Positions 24,521 through 35,083 of a DNA stretch of 64,000 nucleotides are shown one piece after another. The stretch's first letter is position 1. Every line of letters starts with the position of its first letter. Made by a program: the position numbers and the translations under genes. The notes beneath the pieces are model-generated. The model did not search any database. It had not been told where the DNA came from and saw only the letters and a program-made list of their open reading frames with translations. The DNA is from Cyprinodon diabolis (Eukaryota > Chordata > Actinopteri > Cyprinodontiformes > Cyprinodontidae): the NCBI GenBank assembly GCA_030533445.1, contig CM060078.1, positions 26,155,591-26,219,590 of the forward strand. Direction: 5' to 3'.

Positions 24521-25685
24521 GCTATACTTTTAAGTTTGCCTTTTTTTCCCCAACTGTGTAACAGTATTCAACATTGCTATCCATAAATGGATAAATAAAC
24601 ACTCAAATTGGGGAATGTTATGAATCAATCTTTATCACGTCCAAATTACACTACACTGCCCCTTGGGGTCTGTCCCCTTGATTGGAAACCACTGCACAAA
24701 TGAATCAGCAACACATATAGATATATCTGCTTATATTAGTATCTGCTAACTGATACTTGTCTCTCATTTGACCACTCTAACTTTGTGATTTTTCTTTGTT
24801 CATTTATTCCTTCATTCAAACCCACCATGGATATGTTTTTTGTGCTCTCTTAGAGAGCTGATGAGTCATTTTCTGGAACAGTAATCTGAGACCAGCAGGA
24901 GTTTTTATTATTTCTAAGTTATTTTAACTTTACCTAAAGCTAAAAACCAAAGGAACATAAATGGGATGTAATAAAGCTCATAAAATGATTCACTTAAATT
25001 ATGACCTTTACTGCTGCTCTGACAATCAAACCACATGAATATCTTCAGTTATGAAGACAATCTTGGCCTGCTCTATTCATATATAAAGTCTAAGATTTTC
25101 TTAGATGTACTGGAGCCTAGCATATTTGCTCACAAAATCTATTCCTATTGACAGTGCCAAGGACTCAAACTAAGTTGGGGAAAAATATTGAAATCTTCCT
25201 CATGCATGAAATTTGCTATGAAATCATCTACATTTCGGCAAACTGATTTCACTGAATGAAATAGACCAAAAGTTAAACATTTAGTTTATTCAAACCATAT
25301 GAATAAAACTTCTTGATCCTTGGATTTTTTTCTTTTGCTTATATATTTTGACCTTTGGTGTATATATTGTGTAAAACTGGTGTTTTAATGCTTTCTTAAG
25401 GTTTTGTCATCTTAGGCATGGCATCCTTATATTAAATTACTTGCTTTTTTTGTGCTGCATTTTTTTCTGGACAGAATGTCAACATTTAGTTAAGATATTT
25501 AATTAGAAAGTGAATTTACATGAGATAAAAGGTGACTTTACCTAAAAAAACAAAACAAAAAAACCCTTTCAGAAATGAAACTGGTTGTATTTGAAAGCAA
25601 TGATACTTATGAACTCTTAAGTCAAATTCTTGCAAACCTACTTGGCAATAAATCTGAAATAAATCTGTGTATAAAAGAAAATTAA

Positions 25686-25883
25686 AGCTACAGTGTGTAA
25701 TTTTTAGCGACATCTAACGTCCAGACTGCAGACCGCAGCAACATGAACATCTCCCCCCACCGCTTCTCCCCCCCAACAGTACGGCGAGCGTTACGGGACA
25801 AAATGTCTTCCACGACGTCCATCACCTACCTTCTCAAGTGATGGCAAAGATGTCTGCCTCCATGGCTGCGAGACACTGTAGCT
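25686..25883 (+). mobile_element. TTAA-flanked MITE, copy B1, internally deleted (198 bp)
   Basis: It has the same left end as copy A (AGCTACAGTGTGTAATTT then GCGACATCTAAC) and a right end ACTGTAGCT followed by TTAA (25884-25887). The interior of copy A from about the CAAGTGATG word to the GATGTCTGCC word is missing, and the right terminal region is also shortened. The TTAA at its right end is shared with copy B2. Confidence 0.8.
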
Positions 25884-25887
25884 TTAA

Positions 25888-26397
25888 AGCTACAGTGTGT
25901 AATAATTACAGGGATATACAGTCAGAAATGTAATATATTATACATAACTATGTTATTTATCATCATCTACGAGCTCAGCCTCTTAACCTTAATATTTGCG
26001 TTGCCTTAGAATTCGTTATTTATAATTACATAGGAGCGGGTCTCGCAGCCATGGAGGCAGACATCTTTGCGCTACGGCAGTGCAGAGCCAACAAACTAGC
26101 GATTGCGAGATCGCCCATTACGCTCGAAAGTAACTACGGCAAGTTGAGAGAGATGAACTGAGACGGTACTGAACAATAGATGGCAGTATTATGCCTGAGA
26201 ATACTATCTGTAAAATTATCTATGTAAACAAACCTCATCACTTGAGAAGGTAGGTGATGGACGTTGTGGAAGACATTTTGTCCCGTAACGCTCGCCGTAC
26301 TGTTGGGGGGGGGAGAAGCGGTGGGGGGGGGGATGTTCATGTTGCTGCGGTCTGCAGTCTGGACGTTAGATGTCGCTAAAAATTACACACTGTAGCT
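25888..26397 (-). mobile_element. TTAA-flanked MITE, copy B2, inverted (510 bp)
   Basis: It starts AGCTACAGTGTGTAATAATT (the reverse complement of the right end of copy A) and ends AATTACACACTGTAGCT before TTAA at 26398-26401, so it lies in the opposite orientation to A and B1. Most of it aligns with A and C. About 84 bp at 26116-26199 is unrelated to the matching segment of A and C. G-runs at 26305-26332 are the complement of the C-runs of the other copies. Confidence 0.82.
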
Positions 26398-26542
26398 TTA
26401 AGTGTAATTTAATTTGGAACAAACATAAATTGGTTCATGTGCCATGAGTTGAAGGCACATAATCATGATTTAAAAAAAAAAAAAATTATATTTTTTTTTA
26501 CGTTTTTTAGATGCGAGGGCATTTATTTCCACCAATCAGGCA

Positions 26543-26563
26543 AAAAAAAAAAAAAAAAAAAAA
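26543..26563. repeat. Poly(A) run
   Basis: About 21-22 consecutive A residues follow AGGC, about 100 bp before the next SND1 exon. Another A-run with a T-run follows at 26470-26500. Confidence 0.9.
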
Positions 26564-26665
26564 CGACTTAAACATAAACATAAATGGACTGTTAAACCAC
26601 TGCCATATTATTTGGTTGCACTTTCACAGAACTTTAACTGAAACATTGTTGTCATGTTTGGCTAG

Positions 26666-26775
26666 GTATCGAATGTCCGCGTAGTTCCCGGAATACTCCT
26701 GGTGGAGTGCAGGTGGCCGAACCTTTCAGCGATGAAGCCATGCTGTTCACAAAGGAGCTGGTATTACAAAGAGAG
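26666..26775 (+). CDS. SND1: SND1 internal exon (SN4 domain)
   Basis: The exon lies between acceptor TTTGGCTAG and donor GTAAGT. Its first GT completes Gly with the G of the previous exon. It then reads [20 protein letters not shown] and continues to [11 protein letters not shown], the core of the fourth nuclease-like repeat of SND1. IECPR and the [10 protein letters not shown] helix are conserved, while the loop between them differs from mammals, as is usual for this segment. It ends in phase 0. The next SND1 exon (expected to begin with a VEVEVE-like strand) is not found in the remaining 37 kb. Confidence 0.96.
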
Positions 26776-28149
26776 GTAAGTAACACACAGCAAGCCTTGC
26801 TGGGGATTTAACCTCTCCTGTTGTTTTGGGGCCCATTTCCAGTTTGAGGGGTTTTAATGTTTGGATATTTTGGCTCTTTCCTGGCTGTTTTTAATTGGAA
26901 CCAATCTTTCAGTCTGTGGTGGATGTAGCTTTCATTAATAGATTGCTCTAAGCTTAAAGTACATTTCTATGGTAATAAAGGGATTATATCAATTCATGCA
27001 AATGCTGGAACAGTCTGCTTACTAAAAAATTGTGTTTTGATAATGTATTTAGCAGATTTTACCTCTTTTTTTTATTTATTTAAACCAATTAAACATTATG
27101 GTAGAATTTGCTTGATTCATCAAAATGCTTCAGCGATCACAGATCTTAGATTCATGTTATACAAATGTTATTTTTTCTGCATTGTGATATAAGCAGGGGC
27201 TTTGTCTTTTAAAAATATGTCATCTTGTATACATCTCTGCAAAAACATGTTTTTTTTATATATATATACCAAATTACATTTTTATCTTATCTTGTCCAGA
27301 TAGTTTTTATAAAGATGAGACCACTGACTTTAATAAGCTGATTAAATTGTTTACTCCCAGTTGAACTTTATCACAGCATTTATACACTGTACTTATCTCC
27401 TGAGTGATGTAAAATCTCATAAAAGTTCAGAAAAAGGCTACACAATCAGTAAAAACCCTCCCCTTCCCTGTGGACCACACACATGTTCACACACACACGC
27501 AAACCCACACCTACACCATCTCAGTTGCTGCAGAAAGCTCACCTGAAACTGGATCAGTGCTCCTGGACTTTAGAAAACTCCACCCAGTGTGTGCCTATTC
27601 ATTGACATGCTAATAGGTTTTTATACGAAGCAGTGAACGGACTGAAGCTATGATGGAACTAGCTTTAATCCTGGCACAATTTATCCGGGCCACACACGTT
27701 TTTTCTTTTTCTTTTTTTTCATTCTTTCTTCATCCCTATCTCTGCAGAAAGGAGCTTTACTGCGTGGGGTGGCTGACTCCACTGTCCTCCGGTGTTTGTC
27801 ATGAAAATGGAAGGCTGAGCAAGTGGTTCAGGTGGAGCCATGTTAGAATGTATATCTGTGGAATAAACATAATGTTATGTATATAACTACTGTTCATTGA
27901 AGGAGACGAACAAAGTACAAGATGAGTGTGGGATATCATCCCCCTGTGTATCCCGGCTGAAACCACCTCTATTCATGTATCCTAGTCAAATGATGTGATG
28001 ATGACGAGACAGCCCCTGCCTGCACTTTGTGTGTCCGTCATTACCGCAATTACTTAGGTTGATGGCCTCTTTTCACCAAGTCCAGCTGAGAATTGGGGCA
28101 GACATGTCTGCGTTCCCCTCCTTCAGGGAACGTTGGTTATGTACATAAC

Positions 28150-29470
28150 ATTTTGTTCCCTTTCAGTCAATTCATTCAGTACAATACATGAGTATGGGAC
28201 ATATATAAACACCCCGTGGAGCAACCATCAAACCTGGTTCAGCTACAGCAGGCTAATGCAGCACTTTAGGCCCACAGAGAGAACGGACTGAGCCACAGAA
28301 GAGGCGGTCATATCCAGACAATAAAGCTGTACAATTTATGTGGTGAAGACCAGCACAAATCTCACCTTCTGGGCACCCTTTTAAATAGCGCCCAGATGGT
28401 TGCTACACCCCAGGTGGAGTGAGCCTTCCCTCCTTGAGGCATATGGAGACTCTTGCTCCTGTAAGCTAGAGATATGGCCTCCACAATCCAGTGAGTGCCT
28501 TCCCCCTTGCTGAGTTAAGAACACAAGTAGTTGATCACACAACCTCACATCCTGATCCATCCATATAGTCAATCTGGTCTGCAGTTGATGCCTTACCCAT
28601 CAAGTGAAATGTTGTCTTCACCAGTCGGACAAAACGGACAAAACTGTGTTTCCTGACTCTAAGAGCAATGGGTCTTGCCGTGAGACAGCAGCCACTCCCA
28701 GCACTTTGTCATAACCTTAACCCATAGAGGATAGAGCGACATATCTGGTGACAGAACGCACCTCCTTCATGCTCCACCCACGCTCTGAGCATGAATGATC
28801 CCCAGACACACGGGACAGGCTTTGTGCTGGTCCTTGTCGTGACTTGAGAGGCCACATCCCTGATGATAGGGGGAATGGGAGACTTCTGCTTTGTTTTTGT
28901 TTGCTTTGTGCTCATCCTGAACCACAAAGCTGTATAGGTATACTTGAACTTAAAGACAGTTACGCTTACCGGCAGTAAGTATTGGCTAAAGCTTGGTTTA
29001 TGCTTGACGTGTCTGCACGGTCTGCGCCGCCAAATTACATTATTTTGGACCTCAACACCTGTCTGTGCGGACCCCGTGCGGAAATTCGGTCTCCCAAGGA
29101 AAATTTGTAACTAAGCGTATGGATCCGCACAGAAAACATGGCCAGCTAGCAGCAGCTCTTGCTGGCGAGGGTTCCCAAAATAAAAATTTAGAGACATACC
29201 TTGATTTAGCCCATAAATATCAGCACTATCAACACATTGTGGAAAAACTCCAGGAAAGAAATGATTGTCGCTCTCGAACGGCATGACGAGGCTTTGATAA
29301 AGTTGTAAACAGCTGTGTTTTCTACTTCCTCATGTAGTGTGGTTTTGTCAGCTTGCAGCATTTGCTGAAAGACCTTGTCATCACGTCATTTGGTTTCAGC
29401 CAGGATAGACAGGGGTGTTATATCCCATACTCGTGTTTCACTGAGTGAATCGACTGAAAGGGAATTTACA
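28150..29470. mobile_element. Non-autonomous element with about 55-bp terminal inverted repeats
   Basis: The left end at 28155-28215 (GTTCCCTTTCAGTC, ATGAGTATGGGACA, then ACACCCC) is matched in inverted orientation at 29411-29465 (GGGGTGTTATATCCCATACT to GACTGAAAGGGAAT). A weaker related block (GAGTGTGGGATATCATCCCC) lies upstream at about 27925-27950. The interior contains CG-rich tracts near 29010-29100 and a 73-codon open frame at 29065-29286 whose product I do not recognise. No transposase motif was seen, and the superfamily is not assigned. Confidence 0.6.
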
Positions 29471-32377
29471 AGCTAGAAGAAATTCTTGAGTTAGAAATAA
29501 GGGATGCAGACACCTAAGTGGATTTGATTGACAAGGATGTCCTATAGCCAGTGCAGAGGTGTTTGACAGAGTACATGTGGTTTTGCATTTTGGCATTTCA
29601 ACAGATGTCAGTCAGCATAAATAAAAAGTTATTCAGTCCTATTTTTGTTTCAACCCCCTTAAGAGTTAAAGGTTATGACAGTCCTTCAGAGCTGTGTTTA
29701 TTGCTATCAAACCAATTAATGGGAGCTGGTAGGAATATTATGTAGGTTTACTTTAGTTTTCTGCTCTTTTAATTCAAGCTTGTTTATTTAGTAAAAGGCA
29801 GCATCTTAAGCGTATCTCTATAAGGATAACGCCAGTCAGACTAAAGCAATTTCAAAATGGCAATCTCAAATGTTTTCATCTTACAAAGATAACAGGACTT
29901 CCTAATCTACTGTTTCTAGAGAGCCTTCATAACCTTTGAACCTTAGTATTTTGTCTCATTACATACTTTGCCTTTTTTTTTGGGACAATGTGACATAAAA
30001 TATAAAGTCGATATTAAAACACTTTTTTTTATCTGTATGTGAACCAGCTAACCAACTCCCAAGACAAAAAAAAGTATTTGCCATGTGGCATTAACGGAGG
30101 AGCTGTGGTTTTACAAGGCGTTGCAGATAATTGAACACGTAACCTGGCTGTACTGCCCATTTTCATTTCTGTATCTCTCCAGATTCAATTAAACTGTTAT
30201 TATGCACATAGCCTTTTTTTTGTCCCCACACATACCCCTCTCATACTTTCCCTTCCCTGGCCGATCATTCGTGGTGTCAGCAAGTTTTGCACAGGTAGGT
30301 GGGAGTTTTCAAGCATGACCAAGCCATATAATGAGTCCTGAGCCCTGCGTGGGGGTCGATTGGCTGGCTGCACTGACCCGCTGTTTGGGCTAATACCAAC
30401 ACAAACACACTGGAACACAATCAGTGACACAGTAAGGCATTTCTACACACAGGCATGGCAACTTTCCCACATGATTCATTTTGTGTACTTTCAGAAGAAT
30501 TGATATAAAATTGGATATTTAATCTCTTTTGCCCATTCACAAAATAGTTTTATGTTTACTGGATCAGGAGGTTTGAGATAGCTTGGACTGAAGAGGTGAT
30601 ACACAGACAAGTTACACGCAGCAGAATAGACGCAGTGATCAAAGATGTGAGAGGAAGCACATCTTTCTCTCCATCTTTCTTTATTAGTTTGAATTTAGCT
30701 GAAAGATATTATCAAGTTGTGCCACACTGCATGAATTTGGATATTTGGCTTGGGTAATGTGCAATCCCTGCTGTTGATCATCTCTGAATAGTCTCTGATT
30801 GTGGGAGCTTTCAAAGCAGCTCCCAAGGTGTCTCAGGTGAATAACATTTGATTTGACTTTTGGTGGCATATTCATTTACATTCATTTAGTATTTTTCTCA
30901 CTAGTGCTATTCAGCGCTGTTTTGAATTCTCAAGCTCTTGAAGTTAGTAACTTGTTCAACCCTGCAACAACATGTTCTTTATGCAGGGTTCTTCACCTTT
31001 TTCATAGATGTTGTTTTTTTCCTGCTCTCTAATTAACTGTTTGTCTTGTCTCTGATTTTTCTAAAGCAGAGTTTGGGTACAACCACTAACTAATCTCCCT
31101 TGGAATATTATGAAATTCCCCCTTTTTATGTTTTTTTTAAACATTCCCTGCTTACTATCTTCACATTCTCTCCATAAAAGGCTGCAAAGCACTTCTATTT
31201 TTTTTTTTTTTTTATAGGAAGCATGCATGCATAGTGCAGCAAGTAGCTTTGGTTTCTTGCCTCTATATCTCTATCACTCCCTCTATTGCCTTTGATTTTC
31301 TATTTCAAAGAATTCAGAGTGTTTTAATTTAATTTTTTATTTATTTGAAAAATCAGTTTTGTGTTTATCATCTCAGCCTTCTCATACCCTACCGTCTTAT
31401 TTCCCCCTGCTTCTCCGTATTCTTGCTCCCTCTGTGCGGTTTTAATCTCTGACAGACACTGCTGCCGTTCCCAGCATGGAACCAAAACATCAGCACACAA
31501 TTCTGATGGTTAAAAAGAACACGTTGGTAAATATCACTCCCCAGATATTTCCTTTCCGGTTTTTTGATGTCTTCCGTTTAATTTCTCTCACCTCCCACCT
31601 TCCATTGACAAAAACATCCATTCACTATCTCAGTCACTGACTCTGTGTTGATTTTCTACATGCTTTGTGGTAGAAACTTCAAAAGCTCCCACTAACCGTG
31701 AGGGAACGGAGCACTGACATTTTTATCTAGGCTGAGTCAGTACTATTAATGAAAGCTATAAATTGGTAGAACAATATTTAAACCTTTCCTACTGCCTCAT
31801 TAAAATACAGCTCATCTAACAGTGTCATTCAAGCTGAGACTCCAGTGCGATGCTGGCATTAAAGCAATCTGCCTCACCTGAAAGTTACAAGCTATTTTTA
31901 AAATCTTGTGCACGTCGTTTCTCGCAAGCAAGAACATTTTCTCTTCAGAATTGTACATATTTCCTCATTGAGCATCGAGGTCGGAAGGTGAAATGCAATC
32001 CCTATAGCTTTAAGAATGTTCTATTCACTATGGGCTGTGAAAAAATGTTAACAATGAAATAACAAATCTTCAGTTTTAAAAACAAGAATTACTAGAACAC
32101 ATTGGACATAATGGGGTCAGTTATACCTACAAACCTTACTCAACTTTGTTAAAGAAAAAAAAAAAAAAACATTATAAATTCAAAACATAGCGTTCTGTTC
32201 TTTTTTCTTTCTTTCTTTTTTTTCTTTTTTTTTAACAAATTAGCTTTGTTTTGTATGGCTACAGACATTAAAGTAAGTTATATAGAACCAAAAATATGTT
32301 AATTAACTCATTAATTGCCTTCCATTAACTTTATTAATTCCCCTAATGAAGCAAATTTCTTACCAGAACTACAATTT

Positions 32378-32572
32378 GATGTAAATGCATGGGGAAATTC
32401 ACAATCTGCATTTAACCCATCCCCTTAGGGAGCAGTGGGCTGCCATTGTGTGGCACCCAGGGAGCAGTTTTGCTCACGGATCCGTGGGTTTGAGTGGGAT
32501 TTAAACTCAGAACCTCTGGGACCCAAGTGCAATGCTCTAACCACTAGACCACAACTCTCCCAACAAATGCCC
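32378..32572 (-). mobile_element. tRNA-derived SINE
   Basis: Read on the - strand from 32572, the head is tRNA-like: GTTGTGGTCTAGTGGTTAGA (A-box TGGTCTAGTGG), then a GGTTCTGAGTTTAAATCC block corresponding to the B-box with an inserted base pattern. The body and tail follow with GGAGCAGTTTTGCTC-like sequence in complement, ATGGGTTAAATGCAGATTGT and GAATTTCCCCATG. The overall plan of tRNA head, unrelated body and tail is that of fish tRNA-SINEs. It is not a functional tRNA gene because the B-box is disrupted and no cloverleaf can be closed. Confidence 0.72.
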
Positions 32573-34399
32573 CATGTGAGGTGGCCATATCATTAAAAAT
32601 CTAGTTTTGTATTTGAGTAGATGGGTTGGACGTTTCCATCAGGAAATATATTTAGAAGTTCACTTTAATTGCCTTTTTATTATATATATGTTTTTGTTTT
32701 AGAGCAGACCATATGGTGGGTGAGAAATCAAAAAATGAGGAGAGGATGGGAATTTAAGCTCTGATGAGAGCAGGCTAAGTGGACTGTGTAGTGTTCTACC
32801 TTTGTTCTGTCAGTTCTGTTGACCTCATTCAGTCTGGGTGGTCTCTTCGTCTCTAATTCCTCGGCTGCCTACTCCCATCTCTTATCTTGCACATTTATAT
32901 TCTCTAAAAATTGTGGGCTTTAAATGAAAACCTGCACAGAAAGCGCTTGGTTACATTCCTGCCTAAATCTTTACATTAACATGAACGACTTCTGATCTTA
33001 CCTGATATCCTGATTTTGGTACACATCTCCAGGATGTTGACTTTGAAGTCAAAGATCGAAAGATTTGCCTTACAGAGTTGGACTTCATGTTTTTTTGCCT
33101 TAAGGAAAATAATTTTTATTAGACAATATTAATGCACAAGACTTACCTTTGTCCCCCTGGTCCCCTAAATGTGGGTCCCCTTGCACCCATGTCTGCCACC
33201 TCGTGAGATCAAAACTGCACCAGACTGCCACTGGTTGGGATTGGCACAGATTGCCTTTAGACCTGCAGGAGGCTGTGTTGTCGAGCATTGATGAGTCACT
33301 GTGCCAGCGTGGCATCACAGATGCCTTGCTAATGCCTTTCCTCTAGATCGCTCTGCTTTAATAACTGTTCTTGGGGAGCATTTTAATTAAATGCAAATAA
33401 ACCCAGTACCGTTGTAATATCAAGAGGATTTTGCTTTCTGTTCCTCCTCTGTGTGTGTGTGTGGTAATCCCCATTAAACCACTACCATAAGCACACTGTG
33501 GCAACTGGATGATTGAAGTGTTTTTGTCAGTCTTTTGTTTTTATGCCCGCTTGTCGTTAAAGCAGCTCAGATCAATAACTTTGGCTTTCTTCACACATTT
33601 TTATGTGAAATGGATTTGACTCTCTTTTGTGTTCTATTTTCTCACTAATATTTTGACTTATGTGATCTCACATTGATTTCTGAAGAAGTTTTGGTATGAA
33701 TTCAATTACAAAAGTGCTTGGTCTTGTTATGCGTCCCTACTTCTGCACTGTAGTTTATTTTAACCATTTTGGCCTTGATTCCCAGGATGGGCTTTGTTTC
33801 ACTCCATGTGCCTCAGCATAGCCATGTACCCTGTGTGTCTAACTGTAAGTAGGAGAAAGGGGAGAGATGGACGGCCCAAGCGCGCAGACATAATGAATAA
33901 TGCATAGTGTCGTTTCCTGGTCAGTGAGACAGACTGTGGAGACTGAACCGTCCCTCAGGTCCTTTTCCCCCCAATCACGTTCTGTAGTTAAGCAAACCAC
34001 AAGAGTAGAACGCAGTTCTGCTCGTGCTTTACAGCAATAGACACGATCTCTCCCTGTTCATTCATAACTTTGTTCAATCGGATCCACGTGACTATGTTGT
34101 ATTAGAACCGTTACAGCACATTTCTTAGCTCTATTCATTTACTTTTTCACAGTCTTCATAAAACCAAAAACTTAAATATTCATTCTTATTTTATTTTATT
34201 TTTTTTAAATTTAGTGTAGTAGAATAGCAGAGTATATAAATGGGAAGTGAAGAAAATTTGTTTTTAAAATCTTCCCATCTAGAGACTGAAAATGTTCAAT
34301 TTTCAGTTTGTGTAAAATGGCACTTTCTAGTTGTCAAAAATACAGAATTATCTTTAGGTCTGGACTGTATATGTTTTATTCCAATATGGATATACCTAT

Positions 34400-34855
34400 G
34401 CACTGCCGACTGTTTATTCACAGTACCAATTCTTTACATATACATTTGCAATAACGTACTTTAACTGGAATATGCAATTACCTTCCACTGCACTTTAATT
34501 TAGATAGCTTCTGTCCAAACTTTATTTATTCATTCTATAGTAAAACCCATATGTATATTGTGCTATTGTACATAACTTTAAAAACCTTTTTTTATAGTAA
34601 TATCCACCTGTTTATTATATTCGGTACATATCAAGCAGTAAATTTAATTCACACTAGTGATCTATATATTATATTCATTATTAATAATAGTATTCACCTC
34701 TATACTCATTCAGTAGAAAACCCATGTCCTGTATTTATGGAACAATTATTTATCCTGCACTTGCTGCTATATCACTTCTGGTTAGACCTAAACTGCATTT
34801 CGTTGCCTTGTACCTGTACCTGTGTAATGACAATAAAGTTGAATCTAATCTAAAT
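34400..34855 (+). mobile_element. LINE-like 3' end with AATAAA and TCTAA tail
   Basis: The terminal words CACTTCTGGTTAGACCTAAA, CTGCATTTCGTTGCCTTGTA, CAATAAAGTTGAATCTAATC and CTAA match the 3' end of a very common fish retroelement whose tail is built of TCTAA units. The 5' limit is vague. The AT-rich open frames in this region are not genes. Confidence 0.55.
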
Positions 34856-35039
34856 CATTGTATAATGCATAATATTTTAGGTTACTTTGCATCTCCACCA
34901 TAATCCTATATTTTCTACAGTTTCTGAAAGACTTTCTTCCAGGATTATGTTGTATTCATCTTCCCATCAACTCTAATAAACTTCTGACAATGCTAATGAA
35001 AAGCACGCCACAGCATGCATTCACTATGTGCAATAATGT

Positions 35040-35041
<2 letters not shown>

Positions 35042-35081
<40 letters not shown>
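35042..35081. repeat. (AT)n microsatellite, about 20 units
   Basis: An uninterrupted TA/AT alternation of about 40 bp, followed by AGGCCT. Confidence 0.97.

Positions 35082-35083
<2 letters not shown>

Larger units (their letters stand above)
8682..26665 (+). other. SND1: SND1 intron, 17,984 bp, rich in mobile elements
   Basis: The intron lies between donor GTAGGT and acceptor GGCTAG. Supported contents, listed separately, are a hAT-like fragment (about 9899), two hAT MITEs (11047, 18853), a Rex3-like LINE tail (19198), TTAA MITEs (14692, 25686, 25888), a tRNA-like SINE (about 22715), a common fish repeat (about 23060), and a foldback (24301). At 12710-12960 and 17715-17945 there are blocks of mixed composition with homeodomain/POU-like words that look like conserved non-coding DNA. 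No coding exon was recognised in the remaining sequence. Confidence 0.8.

Noticed and set aside
32500..32572. Possible tRNA gene on the - strand
   Set aside because: A-box-like and B-box-like blocks are present, but the B-box is disrupted, no full cloverleaf closes, and a SINE body and tail follow.
33031..33119. Frame reading DVDFEVKDRK, briefly resembling the next SND1 exon (VEVEVE strand)
   Set aside because: The similarity stops after a few residues. The expected SND1 continuation (GWLHIDG and following helix) is absent and the frame soon stops.
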